From CAYRNR01 sp964425605 (GTDB lineage Bacteria > Myxococcota_A > UBA796 > UBA9615 > CAYRNR01), in assembly GCA_964425605.1 (NCBI GenBank), contig CAYRNR010000002.1, forward strand, positions 62,001 to 126,000: DNA of 64,000 nt. The letters are read 5' to 3'. Numbering within the stretch: position 1 is the first letter of the stretch; the number at the start of each line of letters is the position of its first letter. The translations under genes and the position numbers were made by a program. Positions 7,743-15,725 of the stretch are shown here, piece by piece. The notes beneath the pieces were generated by a model. The model worked only from the letters and a program-made list of their open reading frames with translations, had not been told where the DNA came from and searched no databases.

Positions 7743-8891
7743 CTACCAGGCGGCGTCGGGGAACGGGCGCCCCGGCTTGGCGAGCCGGTAGCCCTGGAGC
7801 AGGTGACATCCCGCGTCGATCACCGCGTCGCGCTCGGCCGCGGTCTCGATCCCCTCGGCCACCGTCTGGATGCCCATCTCCACGCAGAGATCGTTCATGG
7901 AACGCATGAGCTTTTGCCGCACACTGTCTCGATCTACCCCGCGAATCAGGGACATGTCGAACTTGACGAAGTCCGGCTGCAGCGACGCGAAGCTGGTCAA
8001 CCCGGCGTAGCCCGCGCCCAGGTCGTCCACCGCGATCCGGAAGCCCAGGCTGCGCAGCCGCTCCACCCGCCCGCGCACGTCGCTGAGGTTGTCCAGGGAG
8101 GCCCGCTCGGTGACCTCGAGGACCGTCCGGTGGGCCAGGGCGGTCAGCGGCGCCCTGCCCGACACCAGGTGCTCGTCCACCAGGTCGCGCGGGTGGAGGT
8201 TGAGGAACAGCAGGCCCCGCTGTTCGTCCGCCAGCATGGGCTCGGTGGCGCGCTCGCGGATCAGCTGTCCCAGCTCGGGCAGCCGGGCCAGCCGCTCGGC
8301 CGCGTCCAGCACGGCGCCCGGATGGGGCAGGCCGGGGTCGTCGCTGCGCATCAGCGCCTCGTACCCCATCACGGTCCGATCCGCGGCGCGCACGATGGGC
8401 TGGTAGGCCATCCACAGCGACGCCAGGGCGCGCTCGAAGCTCGCCTCCAGGGAGCCCAGGTCGCCGGTGCGGCCGCCGGGCAGGCCGGACAGCGCCAGGG
8501 CCTGGGCCTTGAGCTTGGCCATGCGCCGCAGGTGCGCCGCACGGACCACCGTCCGTCGCAGGTCGGCGGGCTCGAAGGGCTTGGTCAGGTAGTGGAAGGC
8601 GCCGTACTCGATGGCCTCGATGGCCGTGTCCAGGGAGGGCGCGCCGGTCATCAGGATGACGGGGATGTCGAGGTCCTGGCGCGACACGTGCTTGAGGAAC
8701 GCCATCCCGTCCATCCGCGGCATGGCGATGTCGCAGACCACCACGTCGGTGTGTCCGTGCTCGAGCATCTCCTTGGCCTGCTCACCGTCGCCGGCCGACT
8801 CCACCTCGAACCCGGACCGCTCCAGCAGCCGCGACACGGCCTTGCGGATGGCCTCCTCGTCGTCGACGATGAGGATGTTGGATGACGCCAT
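7743..8891 (-). CDS. Response regulator with EAL c-di-GMP phosphodiesterase domain
   Basis: 382 residues starting at the ATG preceded by AGGAGG, 6 bases upstream. An N-terminal receiver (about 5-120) has the acidic pocket VDDEE, phospho-acceptor Asp54 in VCDIAMP, and TKPF Lys. A linker is followed by an EAL domain (about 150-380) with intact catalytic motifs: YEALMR, LFLNLHP, LEVTER, DDLGAG, FVKFD and AEGIE. It should hydrolyse cyclic di-GMP under control of a partner kinase that is not adjacent. It diverges from the exonuclease-like lipoprotein gene. Confidence 0.92.
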   Translation of the reverse strand: MASSNILIVDDEEAIRKAVSRLLERSGFEVESAGDGEQAKEMLEHGHTDVVVCDIAMPRMDGMAFLKHVSRQDLDIPVILMTGAPSLDTAIEAIEYGAFHYLTKPFEPADLRRTVVRAAHLRRMAKLKAQALALSGLPGGRTGDLGSLEASFERALASLWMAYQPIVRAADRTVMGYEALMRSDDPGLPHPGAVLDAAERLARLPELGQLIRERATEPMLADEQRGLLFLNLHPRDLVDEHLVSGRAPLTALAHRTVLEVTERASLDNLSDVRGRVERLRSLGFRIAVDDLGAGYAGLTSFASLQPDFVKFDMSLIRGVDRDSVRQKLMRSMNDLCVEMGIQTVAEGIETAAERDAVIDAGCHLLQGYRLAKPGRPFPDAAW

Positions 8892-8951
8892 GCGTTCCTC
8901 CTGTGGGCCCAGTCTAGTCCCCGACACCACCCGGGCACCACCCCGCGCAAC

Positions 8952-8957
8952 TATACT
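8952..8957 (+). promoter_or_regulatory. Candidate -10 hexamer TATACT
   Basis: TATACT stands out in a GC-rich background 25 bases upstream of the ATG at 8983, a reasonable distance for a short leader. No convincing -35 is visible, so the promoter may be activator dependent or use another sigma factor. Confidence 0.35.
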
Positions 8958-8982
8958 GGATCGGCCGAAAGGGGCGTTCAGG

Positions 8983-10005
8983 ATGAGGTCGCTCATTTTG
9001 ATGTTCATGCTCCTGGCCCCGATCACGTGCTCGGCGGGCTGCCAGGATCCGACGGCCGACGACGACGACAGCGCCGGCCCCGGGGCCGCCATCCCCATGA
9101 CCGCCGTGACCTTCAACACCGGCACGTCCGAGGCCATGGGCCACGACGGCGAACCCGACGACGGGTACTCCTCCGACCATGCCGCGTTCTCGGACGAGTA
9201 CTACGGCGACGGGCTCGCGTGGCTGCCCGCGGTGGCCGCGACCACCACCTTCCTCGCCGAGGTCGCCCCCGACGTGATCGCGTTCCAGGAGATCTTCCAC
9301 CCCGAGGAGTGCGTGGACATCCCCGCCGAAGCACAGACGGACTTCGTCTGCGAGACGTGGCAGGCCGGCGATCCCACCGTGGCCCAGGCCGTGCTCGGCG
9401 AGGGCTACCAGGTGATGTGCATCCCCGGCCACGCGGACAAGTGCGCCGCGGTGAGACGCTCCTTCGGGACCTTCCGCGGCTGCGAGGACGACCTGTGCAT
9501 CGACGGCCTCTTCGGCACGACCGTCGAGGAGTGCGGCAGCGCCCCCCGGGTGGGCCGCGGGATCGTGGACCTCGAGGCGGGCGGGGCGCTGACCGTGGTC
9601 GCCGTGCACGGCACCTCGGGCATGAGCGAAGAGGACATGGAATGCCGCGCCCGGCAGGTGGAGCAGGTCTTCGTGGACCTGGGCGACGGTGAACCGGGGG
9701 TCAACGGGGATCGCAACCTGATCCTCGGGGACTTCAACACCGATCCCGGACGCATGGCCGGCTACGATCCCAGCGCCGACCGCTGGAACGACTTCGTCAC
9801 CGGCGATCCGTTCGCCTTCCTCACCGCCGTGGGCGAGGACGCCCCCCCCACCTACGCCACGCTGCTCAACATCGACCATGTGATCAGCGACGCGGCCACG
9901 GGTACGTGCTGGCACGCCGGCGTCACCGAGGGGCACCCCGAGGTGATCGACGCCATCTACTTCGATCACCTGCCCGCGGTCTGCGAACTCGAAATTCCAT
10001 CCTGA
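8983..10005 (+). CDS. Exonuclease-endonuclease-phosphatase family lipoprotein
   Basis: 340 residues. A signal peptide ends in the lipobox SAGC (Cys20), then an Asp-rich linker (ADDDDS), then an EEP-fold domain. Recognisable EEP motifs are FQEIF (metal-binding Glu), VAVHGTS, LGDFNTDP (Asp/Asn pair), NIDHV and the C-terminal FDHLPAVC (Asp-His). All catalytic blocks look intact, so it is probably a metal-dependent phosphodiesterase or nuclease displayed outside the inner membrane. A Cys-rich insert at about 150-185 may form disulfides. Substrate is unknown. AGGGG precedes the ATG by 10 bases. It is monocistronic. Confidence 0.82.
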   Translation: MRSLILMFMLLAPITCSAGCQDPTADDDDSAGPGAAIPMTAVTFNTGTSEAMGHDGEPDDGYSSDHAAFSDEYYGDGLAWLPAVAATTTFLAEVAPDVIAFQEIFHPEECVDIPAEAQTDFVCETWQAGDPTVAQAVLGEGYQVMCIPGHADKCAAVRRSFGTFRGCEDDLCIDGLFGTTVEECGSAPRVGRGIVDLEAGGALTVVAVHGTSGMSEEDMECRARQVEQVFVDLGDGEPGVNGDRNLILGDFNTDPGRMAGYDPSADRWNDFVTGDPFAFLTAVGEDAPPTYATLLNIDHVISDAATGTCWHAGVTEGHPEVIDAIYFDHLPAVCELEIPS

Positions 10006-10025
10006 TCCCGGATAGTTCCGAGTAC

Positions 10026-10040
10026 TTCACATAACTTTAC
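10026..10040 (-). promoter_or_regulatory. CpxR-like direct repeat upstream of Spy/CpxP-like gene
   Basis: On the minus strand this reads GTAAA-N5-GTGAA, one mismatch from the enterobacterial CpxR box (GTAAA, spacer of about 5, GTAAA). It sits in the 120-base region before the Spy-like gene and its own OmpR-type regulator, where autoregulation would be expected. Recognition by this non-enteric regulator is inference. Confidence 0.45.
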
Positions 10041-10125
10041 ACAGCGGACAAACCGCGGAAACTCGCGCACCGCACCTTGGGTATCGTGGGTCGCACAGAG
10101 CGGCCCCGAAACCGAGGAGCCACCC

Positions 10126-10620
10126 ATGTCCTTCCGCCGCATCGCCATCATCACCGTTCCCGTCATCGGCCTCGCCCTGCTGGGCACCGTCACCGCCGGC
10201 GCCGCCATGCGCGGCCGCCACGGCGGATTCCCGTTCCACCCCGGCGGCCCCGGGGGCCCCATGAGCATGAGCCCCGAGGAGCACCGCGCCTTCGCCCAGG
10301 AGCGATTCCAGTTCGCCCTGGACCGCATCGGCGCCACCGAGGAGCAGCAGGCGGAGATCGAGGCCATCATCGAACCCGCCGTCGACCAGGCCATGGACGC
10401 GCACGCCGACCACGAGGCCCGCCACGACGAGTTCCGAGATCTGCTCCTGGCCGAGTCCATCGACCGCGACGCCCTCGAGGCCATGCGCGTGGAGGCGGTG
10501 GACCGCTTCGACGAGGGTTCCCAGCTGTTCGTCACCGTGATCGCCGACGTGGCCGAGGTGCTCACCGTGGAGCAGCGCGAGGACCTGGTGGAGCTGGTTC
10601 GGAGCCACCGCATGCGATAG
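10126..10620 (+). CDS. Spy/CpxP-like periplasmic protein
   Basis: 164 residues with an N-terminal signal peptide or anchor (about 7-27), a Gly/Pro/His-rich segment (HGGFPFHPGGPGGP), then an all-helical region rich in Glu, Arg and His. The pattern with PEEHRAFAQERF and LTVEQREDLVEL fits the LTXXQ/Spy-CpxP family of periplasmic chaperones and metal sensors. It lies just upstream of an OmpR-type regulator and a membrane kinase, the same gene set as cpxP-cpxR-cpxA. It probably titrates the kinase sensor domain under envelope or metal stress. The LTxxQ motif is present once (LTVEQ). Confidence 0.75.
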   Translation: MSFRRIAIITVPVIGLALLGTVTAGAAMRGRHGGFPFHPGGPGGPMSMSPEEHRAFAQERFQFALDRIGATEEQQAEIEAIIEPAVDQAMDAHADHEARHDEFRDLLLAESIDRDALEAMRVEAVDRFDEGSQLFVTVIADVAEVLTVEQREDLVELVRSHRMR

Positions 10621-10629
10621 CCTGACCGC

Positions 10630-10657
10630 CGGGGCCCGGCCGACCGGCCGGGCCCCG
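10630..10657 (+). terminator. Strong GC hairpin between Spy-like gene and regulator
   Basis: A perfect 11-bp stem (10631-10641 with 10646-10656, extendable by one pair) closes a GACC loop. There is no U-tract, so it is not a classic intrinsic terminator. It may act as an attenuator or mRNA stabiliser that lets the chaperone be expressed above the regulator and kinase. Confidence 0.55.
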
Positions 10658-10671
10658 ATCGAGGTACACCC

Positions 10672-11355
10672 GTGAAGGTCCTGGTCATCGACGACGACCG
10701 CCGCCTGGGCGACATGCTGCGCACCTACCTCGAGGGTCAAGGCGTGTCGGTGGACACCCGCCTGGACGGCACCAGCGGCCTGGCCGCCCTGGACGGCGGC
10801 GGCTACGACGCGGCCGTGCTCGACGTCATGCTCCCCGACATAGACGGCTTCGAGGTATGCCGGCGCATCCGCGCCGCGTCCGAGCTCCCCGTGCTGATGC
10901 TCACCGCCCGCGGCGACGAGACCGACCGGGTGGTGGGCCTCGAGATCGGCGCCGACGACTACCTGCCCAAGCCCTTCTCGCCGCGCGAGCTGCTGGCCCG
11001 GCTGCGGGCCATCACCCGCCGCAACCGCAGCGCGCCCGTCCAGCCCCAGACCCTGCGCTTCGGTGATCTGGAGGTGGACCTGGGCGCGCGCCAGGCCCGC
11101 GTCGGAGGCCAACCGCGCGAGCTGACCAGTCACCAGTTCGAGATCCTCGCGGTGATGGCCCGCAGCGCGGGCAGGGTCCTGAGCCGCGAGCAGATCATGG
11201 AGGCGGTCCGGGGCGACGCCCTCGAGGCGTTCGACCGCAGCATCGACGTGCACGTGTCGCGCATCCGCGCGGCCATCGAGGAGGACCCGCGCCACCCGCG
11301 GCGCATCGTCACGGTGCGGGGCGTGGGGTACGTGTTCACGAGGAGCCAGAGCTGA
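10672..11355 (+). CDS. OmpR/CpxR-type response regulator
   Basis: 227 residues. The receiver domain (about 2-115) has the DDD acidic pocket, phospho-acceptor Asp51 in VLDVMLPDIDG, Thr in LTARGDE and Lys in LPKPFSPREL. The C-terminal winged helix (about 128-225) shows the typical LTSHQFEILAVMAR and ends RGVGYVFT. It starts at GTG with GAGG 8 bases upstream. The kinase gene starts one base after its stop. It is probably a DNA-binding activator of the upstream Spy-like gene and itself. Confidence 0.93.
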   Translation: MKVLVIDDDRRLGDMLRTYLEGQGVSVDTRLDGTSGLAALDGGGYDAAVLDVMLPDIDGFEVCRRIRAASELPVLMLTARGDETDRVVGLEIGADDYLPKPFSPRELLARLRAITRRNRSAPVQPQTLRFGDLEVDLGARQARVGGQPRELTSHQFEILAVMARSAGRVLSREQIMEAVRGDALEAFDRSIDVHVSRIRAAIEEDPRHPRRIVTVRGVGYVFTRSQS

Positions 11356-11356
11356 G

Positions 11357-12613
11357 ATGGGGCGACGCCTCTTCTTCAAGATCTACGCCGCGTTCATGGT
11401 CGTGGTGGTGCTGTGCGTGTTCGCCGCGGGCGTGGGCTCGCACATCCTCCGCGACCGGGGGCCAGTGCCGCCCCACGCCCACGAGGTGGCCGAGGTCTTC
11501 GTCGAGGGGCTGCCCGCCGACGAGCCCGACCGCAGCGCGACGATGACGGAGCGGGCCCACCGCCTCGGCCTGGACCTGGCCCTGTACTCGAAGGACCACG
11601 ACGTCATCGCCGCCACCGGCGAGGTCCCCTCTCCTCGCCGGCTCAGCGGGGATCACTGGATGCACACCCCCCACGGCGCGGCCCTCGCCATCCAGCTGCG
11701 CGACGGCCGCTGGCTGGTGTCCAAGCCCGACCCCGAGCACGCCGAGGGCGTCCCGCGGCACCTGTTGTTCCTGCCGCTGTTCGCCGGCCTGATGCTGCTG
11801 GGCACCTACCCGGTGGCCCGCGGCATCACCCGCCGCATCGAGTCGCTGCGCCGCGGCGTGGACGAGCTCGGCAGCGGAGAGCTCGGCACGCGCGTCCCGG
11901 TCCAGGGCAAGGACGAGGTGGCCGCGCTGGCCACGAGCTTCAACCGCGCCGCCGACCGCATCGAGGCCCTGGTTGAGGGCCAGCGGCGGATGCTCGCCAG
12001 CGCCTCCCACGAGCTGCGCTCGCCCCTGGCCCGCCTGCGGCTGTCGGTGGAGCTGCTCGGCGAGGCCGCCGGCGACGACGAGCGCGCGGCACACCGCGCC
12101 GAGGCGGTGAAGAACATCGCCGAACTCGACCAGCTCGTGGAGGACCTGCTGCTCGTGGGACGCCTGGAGACGCGGCCGGAGACCGCGGCCGGGCCCGTGG
12201 AGCTGCTGGCCCTGTGCGCCGAGGAGGCGGCCCGGGTGGACGCCGAGGCCGGCGGCCGCGAGGCCGAGGTGGTCGGTGACGAGGCCCTGCTGCGCATCCT
12301 CGTGCGCAACCTGCTCGAGAACGCCAGGCACCATGGGGCTCCCCCCATCGACGTGGAGGTCTCGGCGGAGGGCGGCGCCGCGCGCGTCACCGTGACCGAT
12401 CGCGGACCGGGCGTGGAGCCAGCCGAGATCGACCGCCTGTTCGAGCCCTTCTACCGCCCCGCCGGCCAGCCGGAGGGGGACGGCGGAGGCACCGGCCTGG
12501 GCCTGTCGCTGGTCCGGCGGGTGGCCGAGCTCCACGGCGGGCGGGCGTGGTGCGAGCCGGGGGTGGGCGGACGTTTCGTGGTCGAGATTCCCCTGAAGCC
12601 GACAGACGCCTGA
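11357..12613 (+). CDS. CpxA-like sensor histidine kinase
   Basis: 418 residues. Membrane segments are about 8-30 and 137-155, flanking a periplasmic sensor region of about 105 residues. HAMP covers about 156-205. HisKA has His218 in SASHELRSPLARL, and the HATPase domain has NLLENARHHG (N box), DRGPGV (G1) and GTGLGLSLV (G2). The domain order and its cognate regulator match CpxA/EnvZ-type kinases. It is co-transcribed with the regulator. Confidence 0.92.
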   Translation: MGRRLFFKIYAAFMVVVVLCVFAAGVGSHILRDRGPVPPHAHEVAEVFVEGLPADEPDRSATMTERAHRLGLDLALYSKDHDVIAATGEVPSPRRLSGDHWMHTPHGAALAIQLRDGRWLVSKPDPEHAEGVPRHLLFLPLFAGLMLLGTYPVARGITRRIESLRRGVDELGSGELGTRVPVQGKDEVAALATSFNRAADRIEALVEGQRRMLASASHELRSPLARLRLSVELLGEAAGDDERAAHRAEAVKNIAELDQLVEDLLLVGRLETRPETAAGPVELLALCAEEAARVDAEAGGREAEVVGDEALLRILVRNLLENARHHGAPPIDVEVSAEGGAARVTVTDRGPGVEPAEIDRLFEPFYRPAGQPEGDGGGTGLGLSLVRRVAELHGGRAWCEPGVGGRFVVEIPLKPTDA

Positions 12614-12617
12614 CGGG

Positions 12618-13463
12618 CTAGGAGCCCTGCAGCGCCTCGGCCACCGCGGCCTGAACCGCCTCACCCATCTCGATGCGCGCCTCCTCGGCGGCGATGGCGT
12701 TCTCCAGCTGCTCGTCCAGCGCCCCCTCGAGCTGCGCCCGCGCCTCGCGCTGCTGGACCATCGCGGGGTGGTTCTCGCCATACCTCAGCGAGTCCGCGCG
12801 GGGGTTGCGCAGGCGGCGCGACGTCTGGACCGCCAGGAAGGTCACCCGCTCGGGTAGCGCCCCGAGGAGCCCGGCCACGTCGGACTGCTCTAGCAGCGCC
12901 CGGTAGTGGCCGGTGACCGCGCGCTGGCCGATGCCCTCGACCTCGAGCTCGGCGTCGAGCCGCTGCAGCGCCGCGCGGTGGGCGTCCAGGTCGATCGCCA
13001 GCCCCTGGATCTCCAGCGCGCCGCGCAGGGCGGCTCGCTCCGCGTCGAGCACCTCGGCCAGGGCCCGGCGGCCCCGCACGGCGGACACGGCGAAGTGTTC
13101 CAGGGCCTGGTCGGCTGCGGACACGCGAGCCATGGAGCCCACGCGCAGGGGGTGCTGCTCTAGGTAGGTGGTCGCCAGCTCGGCGTCGGTCGCCGCGGCC
13201 TCGGCCCGCTCGACGAGGCAGTCGCGCAGGTCCTCGTCGTCCAGCAGCAGCAGCGCCACGTCGCGGCGCTCCGACGCCAGCAACCCCTCGAGGAACGCCA
13301 CCTCGGCCACGGCGCGGAGGTGATCGGCGTCGCGCGCGGCCAGCTTCTCGTTGGCCATCGCCGCGAACACCGGGTTAGGGGCCTGACCGGCCGCGGGGCC
13401 CGCCGCCGTACCCAGCAGGATCATCGAGAGACAGGAGAGGACGAGCCGGGCGACGGACTCCAT
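12618..13463 (-). CDS. Secreted alpha-helical protein of unknown function
   Basis: 281 residues. The N-terminal signal peptide (about 1-27) has a cleavage-like AAGQA. The rest is almost entirely Ala/Leu/Glu/Arg-rich helix with no recognised family motif. A single Cys pair candidate (DCLVE and the leader Cys) is all I see. It is convergent with the kinase gene, 4 bases from its stop, and lies 68 bases before the Nif-cofactor-type gene on the same strand. It may be a periplasmic helical-bundle protein. I do not recognise it. Confidence 0.6.
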   Translation of the reverse strand: MESVARLVLSCLSMILLGTAAGPAAGQAPNPVFAAMANEKLAARDADHLRAVAEVAFLEGLLASERRDVALLLLDDEDLRDCLVERAEAAATDAELATTYLEQHPLRVGSMARVSAADQALEHFAVSAVRGRRALAEVLDAERAALRGALEIQGLAIDLDAHRAALQRLDAELEVEGIGQRAVTGHYRALLEQSDVAGLLGALPERVTFLAVQTSRRLRNPRADSLRYGENHPAMVQQREARAQLEGALDEQLENAIAAEEARIEMGEAVQAAVAEALQGS

Positions 13464-13532
13464 GGGAGAGGACCTCCGATGGAGATTGTAGTCGTCGCGG
13501 GGGCTGCGCCGGAAGGGCTGGGGTTGGAGGGG

Positions 13533-13934
13533 TCAGTGCCCCCCGCAGCCGCCGCCCTGCCCGCCGCCGGGGCCACCGCCGCACACCTGGGCCGGCCCGA
13601 ACACCCGTGCCTTGCCCTCCGCGAGCAGCGTCACCGCCTCGCTCACCGTGGCCACGTCCTCGTTGTAGAACACCTGGATGCCCACCTGCTGGAATCCGGC
13701 CAGCGGTCGCATGCCCATGCCCCCGGCGATCATGGCGTCGGCGCCGAGCTGCTTGAGCATCGTCACCGGCGCCATGCACCCGCCCTGGGCGTGGCCCTGG
13801 TTGGGCACGATGTTCACCTGGCCCACCTGCCCCTGGTTCAGCTCCACCAGGGTGAACGCCGCGCAGTGGCCGAAGTGGGGGGAGATGGCGGCGGCGAGGC
13901 CGCCCGGGGCTTCACTGGGAATCGCTACGAGCAT
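13533..13934 (-). CDS. NifX/NifB-type FeMo-cofactor-binding domain protein
   Basis: 133 residues. A single Nif_XB (dinitrogenase iron-molybdenum cofactor biosynthesis) domain: MLVAIPSEAPGGLAAAISPHFGHCAAF at the N terminus, then HAQGGCMAPVTMLKQLGADAMIAGGMGMRP, all standard for the stand-alone MTH1175-like proteins. A C-terminal tail rich in Gly, Cys and His (CGGGPGGGQGGGCGGH) could bind metal. No nitrogenase gene is near, so a metal-sulfur cluster carrier role is more likely than nitrogen fixation. Confidence 0.88.
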   Translation of the reverse strand: MLVAIPSEAPGGLAAAISPHFGHCAAFTLVELNQGQVGQVNIVPNQGHAQGGCMAPVTMLKQLGADAMIAGGMGMRPLAGFQQVGIQVFYNEDVATVSEAVTLLAEGKARVFGPAQVCGGGPGGGQGGGCGGH

Positions 13935-14060
13935 GTTGCACCTCCTGGGCGAGCGGAGGCCCGCCGTCGAGGTGCTTCAAGATAGACCTCCGCGGGCCAG
14001 GCGCAAGCCGCGTGCGAACGCTGCACGTTGTGGAGGCGGTCCGCCGCCGACGGGGGTACA

Positions 14061-14693
14061 GTGTCGCCCGCGGAGGCCCCCTTGCCCGGTTCCTACTACG
14101 ACGGCACACCCTACTCGCTTGTCTTCGACCCCATGCTGCGCGGTCTGCACCAGCGCGTGGCCGCGTGGGTCCCCGAGGGCAGCTCGTGCCTGGACGCGTG
14201 CTGCGGCCCCGGCGGCCTGACGTTCCAGCTCGCGAGGCGCTGCGAGCGGGTCGTGGGGATCGATCGATCCGAGCGGATGATCGCCCGGGCGCGCCAGCTG
14301 ATGGCTCGCCGCGAGCTCGGGGAGGTGGACTTCCAGGTGGGTGACGCCACCGACCTGAACACCTTCGTGCCGGGCTCGTTCGACGTGGCCACCGTGGCCA
14401 TGGGCCTGCACGAGATGCCCGCCGACGTCCGCGCGCGCGTCATCCCCGAGCTGCTGCGGGTCGCTGCCTCGGCGGTGATCGTGGACTTCGCCGTGCCCAT
14501 GCCGGTCAACGCCGCGGGACTGCGCAACCGCGCCGTCGAGCTCGCCGCCGGGCGCCAGCACTTCGCCGGGTTCCGCGACTACACACGCCGCGGGGGGCTG
14601 CTGCCGCTGGTGGAGGCCGCGGGGGCGATCGTGTCGCGGTCGCGCGCGCTGGACGGGGGCACGCTGCTTCAGGTCGAGGTCGCCCGCCGGTAG
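14061..14693 (+). CDS. Class I SAM-dependent methyltransferase
   Basis: 210 residues from the GTG at 14061, chosen because GGGGG lies 7 bases upstream; an upstream TTG at 14028 is possible. The Rossmann motif I is LDACCGPGGLTFQLA and the acidic residue after beta-2 is GIDRSERMI, followed by VGDATDLNTF and VAMGLHEMP, as in UbiE-like enzymes. The methyl acceptor is unknown. Its end overlaps the convergent membrane gene by 25 bases. Confidence 0.8.
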   Translation: MSPAEAPLPGSYYDGTPYSLVFDPMLRGLHQRVAAWVPEGSSCLDACCGPGGLTFQLARRCERVVGIDRSERMIARARQLMARRELGEVDFQVGDATDLNTFVPGSFDVATVAMGLHEMPADVRARVIPELLRVAASAVIVDFAVPMPVNAAGLRNRAVELAAGRQHFAGFRDYTRRGGLLPLVEAAGAIVSRSRALDGGTLLQVEVARR

Positions 14694-15319
14694 ACCTTGC
14701 GGTGCTCCCCCCAGTGGGACAGCAGGTCCGCGCCGCTCTTGAACACCCCCAGCGCCAGGGCGAAGTACCAGCTGCTGTCGTGGAGGTACAAGAACAGGCC
14801 GCCGGGGATCACCACCAGGAGCACCGCAGCCACGCGGCCGAACGGTTTGAACACCAGCCACTCCAGGTCCTGGTCCCTCGCGCTGGTGCGGTAATAGTTG
14901 CTCCAGAACGACCAGCCGTGGGAGACGGCGTAGACGCCCAGGCAGAGCGCCAGGTACACGGGCCCCTCGGTGGTGACCGAGTGGACGAACAGCGCCCACA
15001 GCTCGTAGGGGTCCATGCCCATGAACGTCGGGCCGTCGTGGCCCGGGGTGTAGAACGTGACCAGCGCGAACAGCGTCAACCCGCCCAGCAACACCGTGTA
15101 CCCCCCCAGGAAGAACGGCAGGAACACGATCTTCTCGGCCGACGTGCCCTCGGTGTTGGCGGATATCCGTGCGGCGAAGAACAGCTGCATCAGCAGCGCC
15201 TCGAAGCAGTACAGCATCACCAGCCGGTCCACCTCCCACCCCAGCAGCAGCACGCCCAGCAGGGGGGCGAAGTTGGCCGCGAGGAGCGCGAGGATCGGGG
15301 GATGCTTCAGCAGGGACAT
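14669..15319 (-). CDS. DUF6498-like integral membrane protein
   Basis: 216 residues starting MSLLKHPPILALLAANF. There are about five to six hydrophobic segments, with the conserved-looking polar blocks GWEVDRLVMLYCFEAL, YELWALF and FWSNYYRTSARDQ, and a C-terminal DLLSHWGEHRK. This matches my recollection of DUF6498 membrane proteins. No catalytic function is known. A longer reading frame exists upstream, but its low-complexity Ser/Arg-rich extension is out of keeping with the family, so the inner ATG is preferred. Confidence 0.72.
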   Translation of the reverse strand: MSLLKHPPILALLAANFAPLLGVLLLGWEVDRLVMLYCFEALLMQLFFAARISANTEGTSAEKIVFLPFFLGGYTVLLGGLTLFALVTFYTPGHDGPTFMGMDPYELWALFVHSVTTEGPVYLALCLGVYAVSHGWSFWSNYYRTSARDQDLEWLVFKPFGRVAAVLLVVIPGGLFLYLHDSSWYFALALGVFKSGADLLSHWGEHRKVYRRATST

Positions 15320-15404
15320 CCCCGCGAGGGTATCACCGGACCGGGGCGACGCGTTCCTCGACACGGCCTCCGCGGAGAGGTATGCCCTGGGTAGGGAGGC
15401 CACC

Positions 15405-15725
15405 ATGAACAAGCTATTCCTGACCCTGATCCTGTCCTTCGGGTTCGTCCTCGGCGCGGGCTGCCCCGGCAACGACGACGACGACGACGACGCGGCCGCA
15501 GAGGGTTGCGACGCGTGCGGCGACGGCGAGGTCTGCATGGCCTACATGGGCGGCGAGGAGGACTACGAGGCCTGTGACGTCATCCCCGCGGATTGTGGCG
15601 GCGAGGCCGCGTGCTCCGATCAGGACTGCATCTCGGCCCTGTACGCCCTGTGTGACGAGGGCTGGGTCGGGGTGGGCTGCTCGGACACCTTCCCGCCGAC
15701 GCTGGTGAGCTGCAACCCGGGCTAG
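15405..15725 (+). CDS. Small cysteine-rich Asp-linker lipoprotein
   Basis: 106 residues. Signal peptide with lipobox GAGC (Cys20), then a GNDDDDDD linker and a Cys-rich domain with at least ten cysteines (CDACGDGEVC, CGGEAACSDQDC, CDEGWVGVGC). These are probably disulfide bonded outside the membrane. AGGGAGG lies about 6 bases before the ATG. Its last 146 bases overlap the 3' end of the convergent anchored hydrolase frame. Function unknown. Confidence 0.72.
   Translation: MNKLFLTLILSFGFVLGAGCPGNDDDDDDAAAEGCDACGDGEVCMAYMGGEEDYEACDVIPADCGGEAACSDQDCISALYALCDEGWVGVGCSDTFPPTLVSCNPG

Noticed and set aside
13533..13934. Nitrogen fixation locus
   Set aside because: Stand-alone Nif_XB proteins are common in non-fixing bacteria and no nif structural gene is visible.
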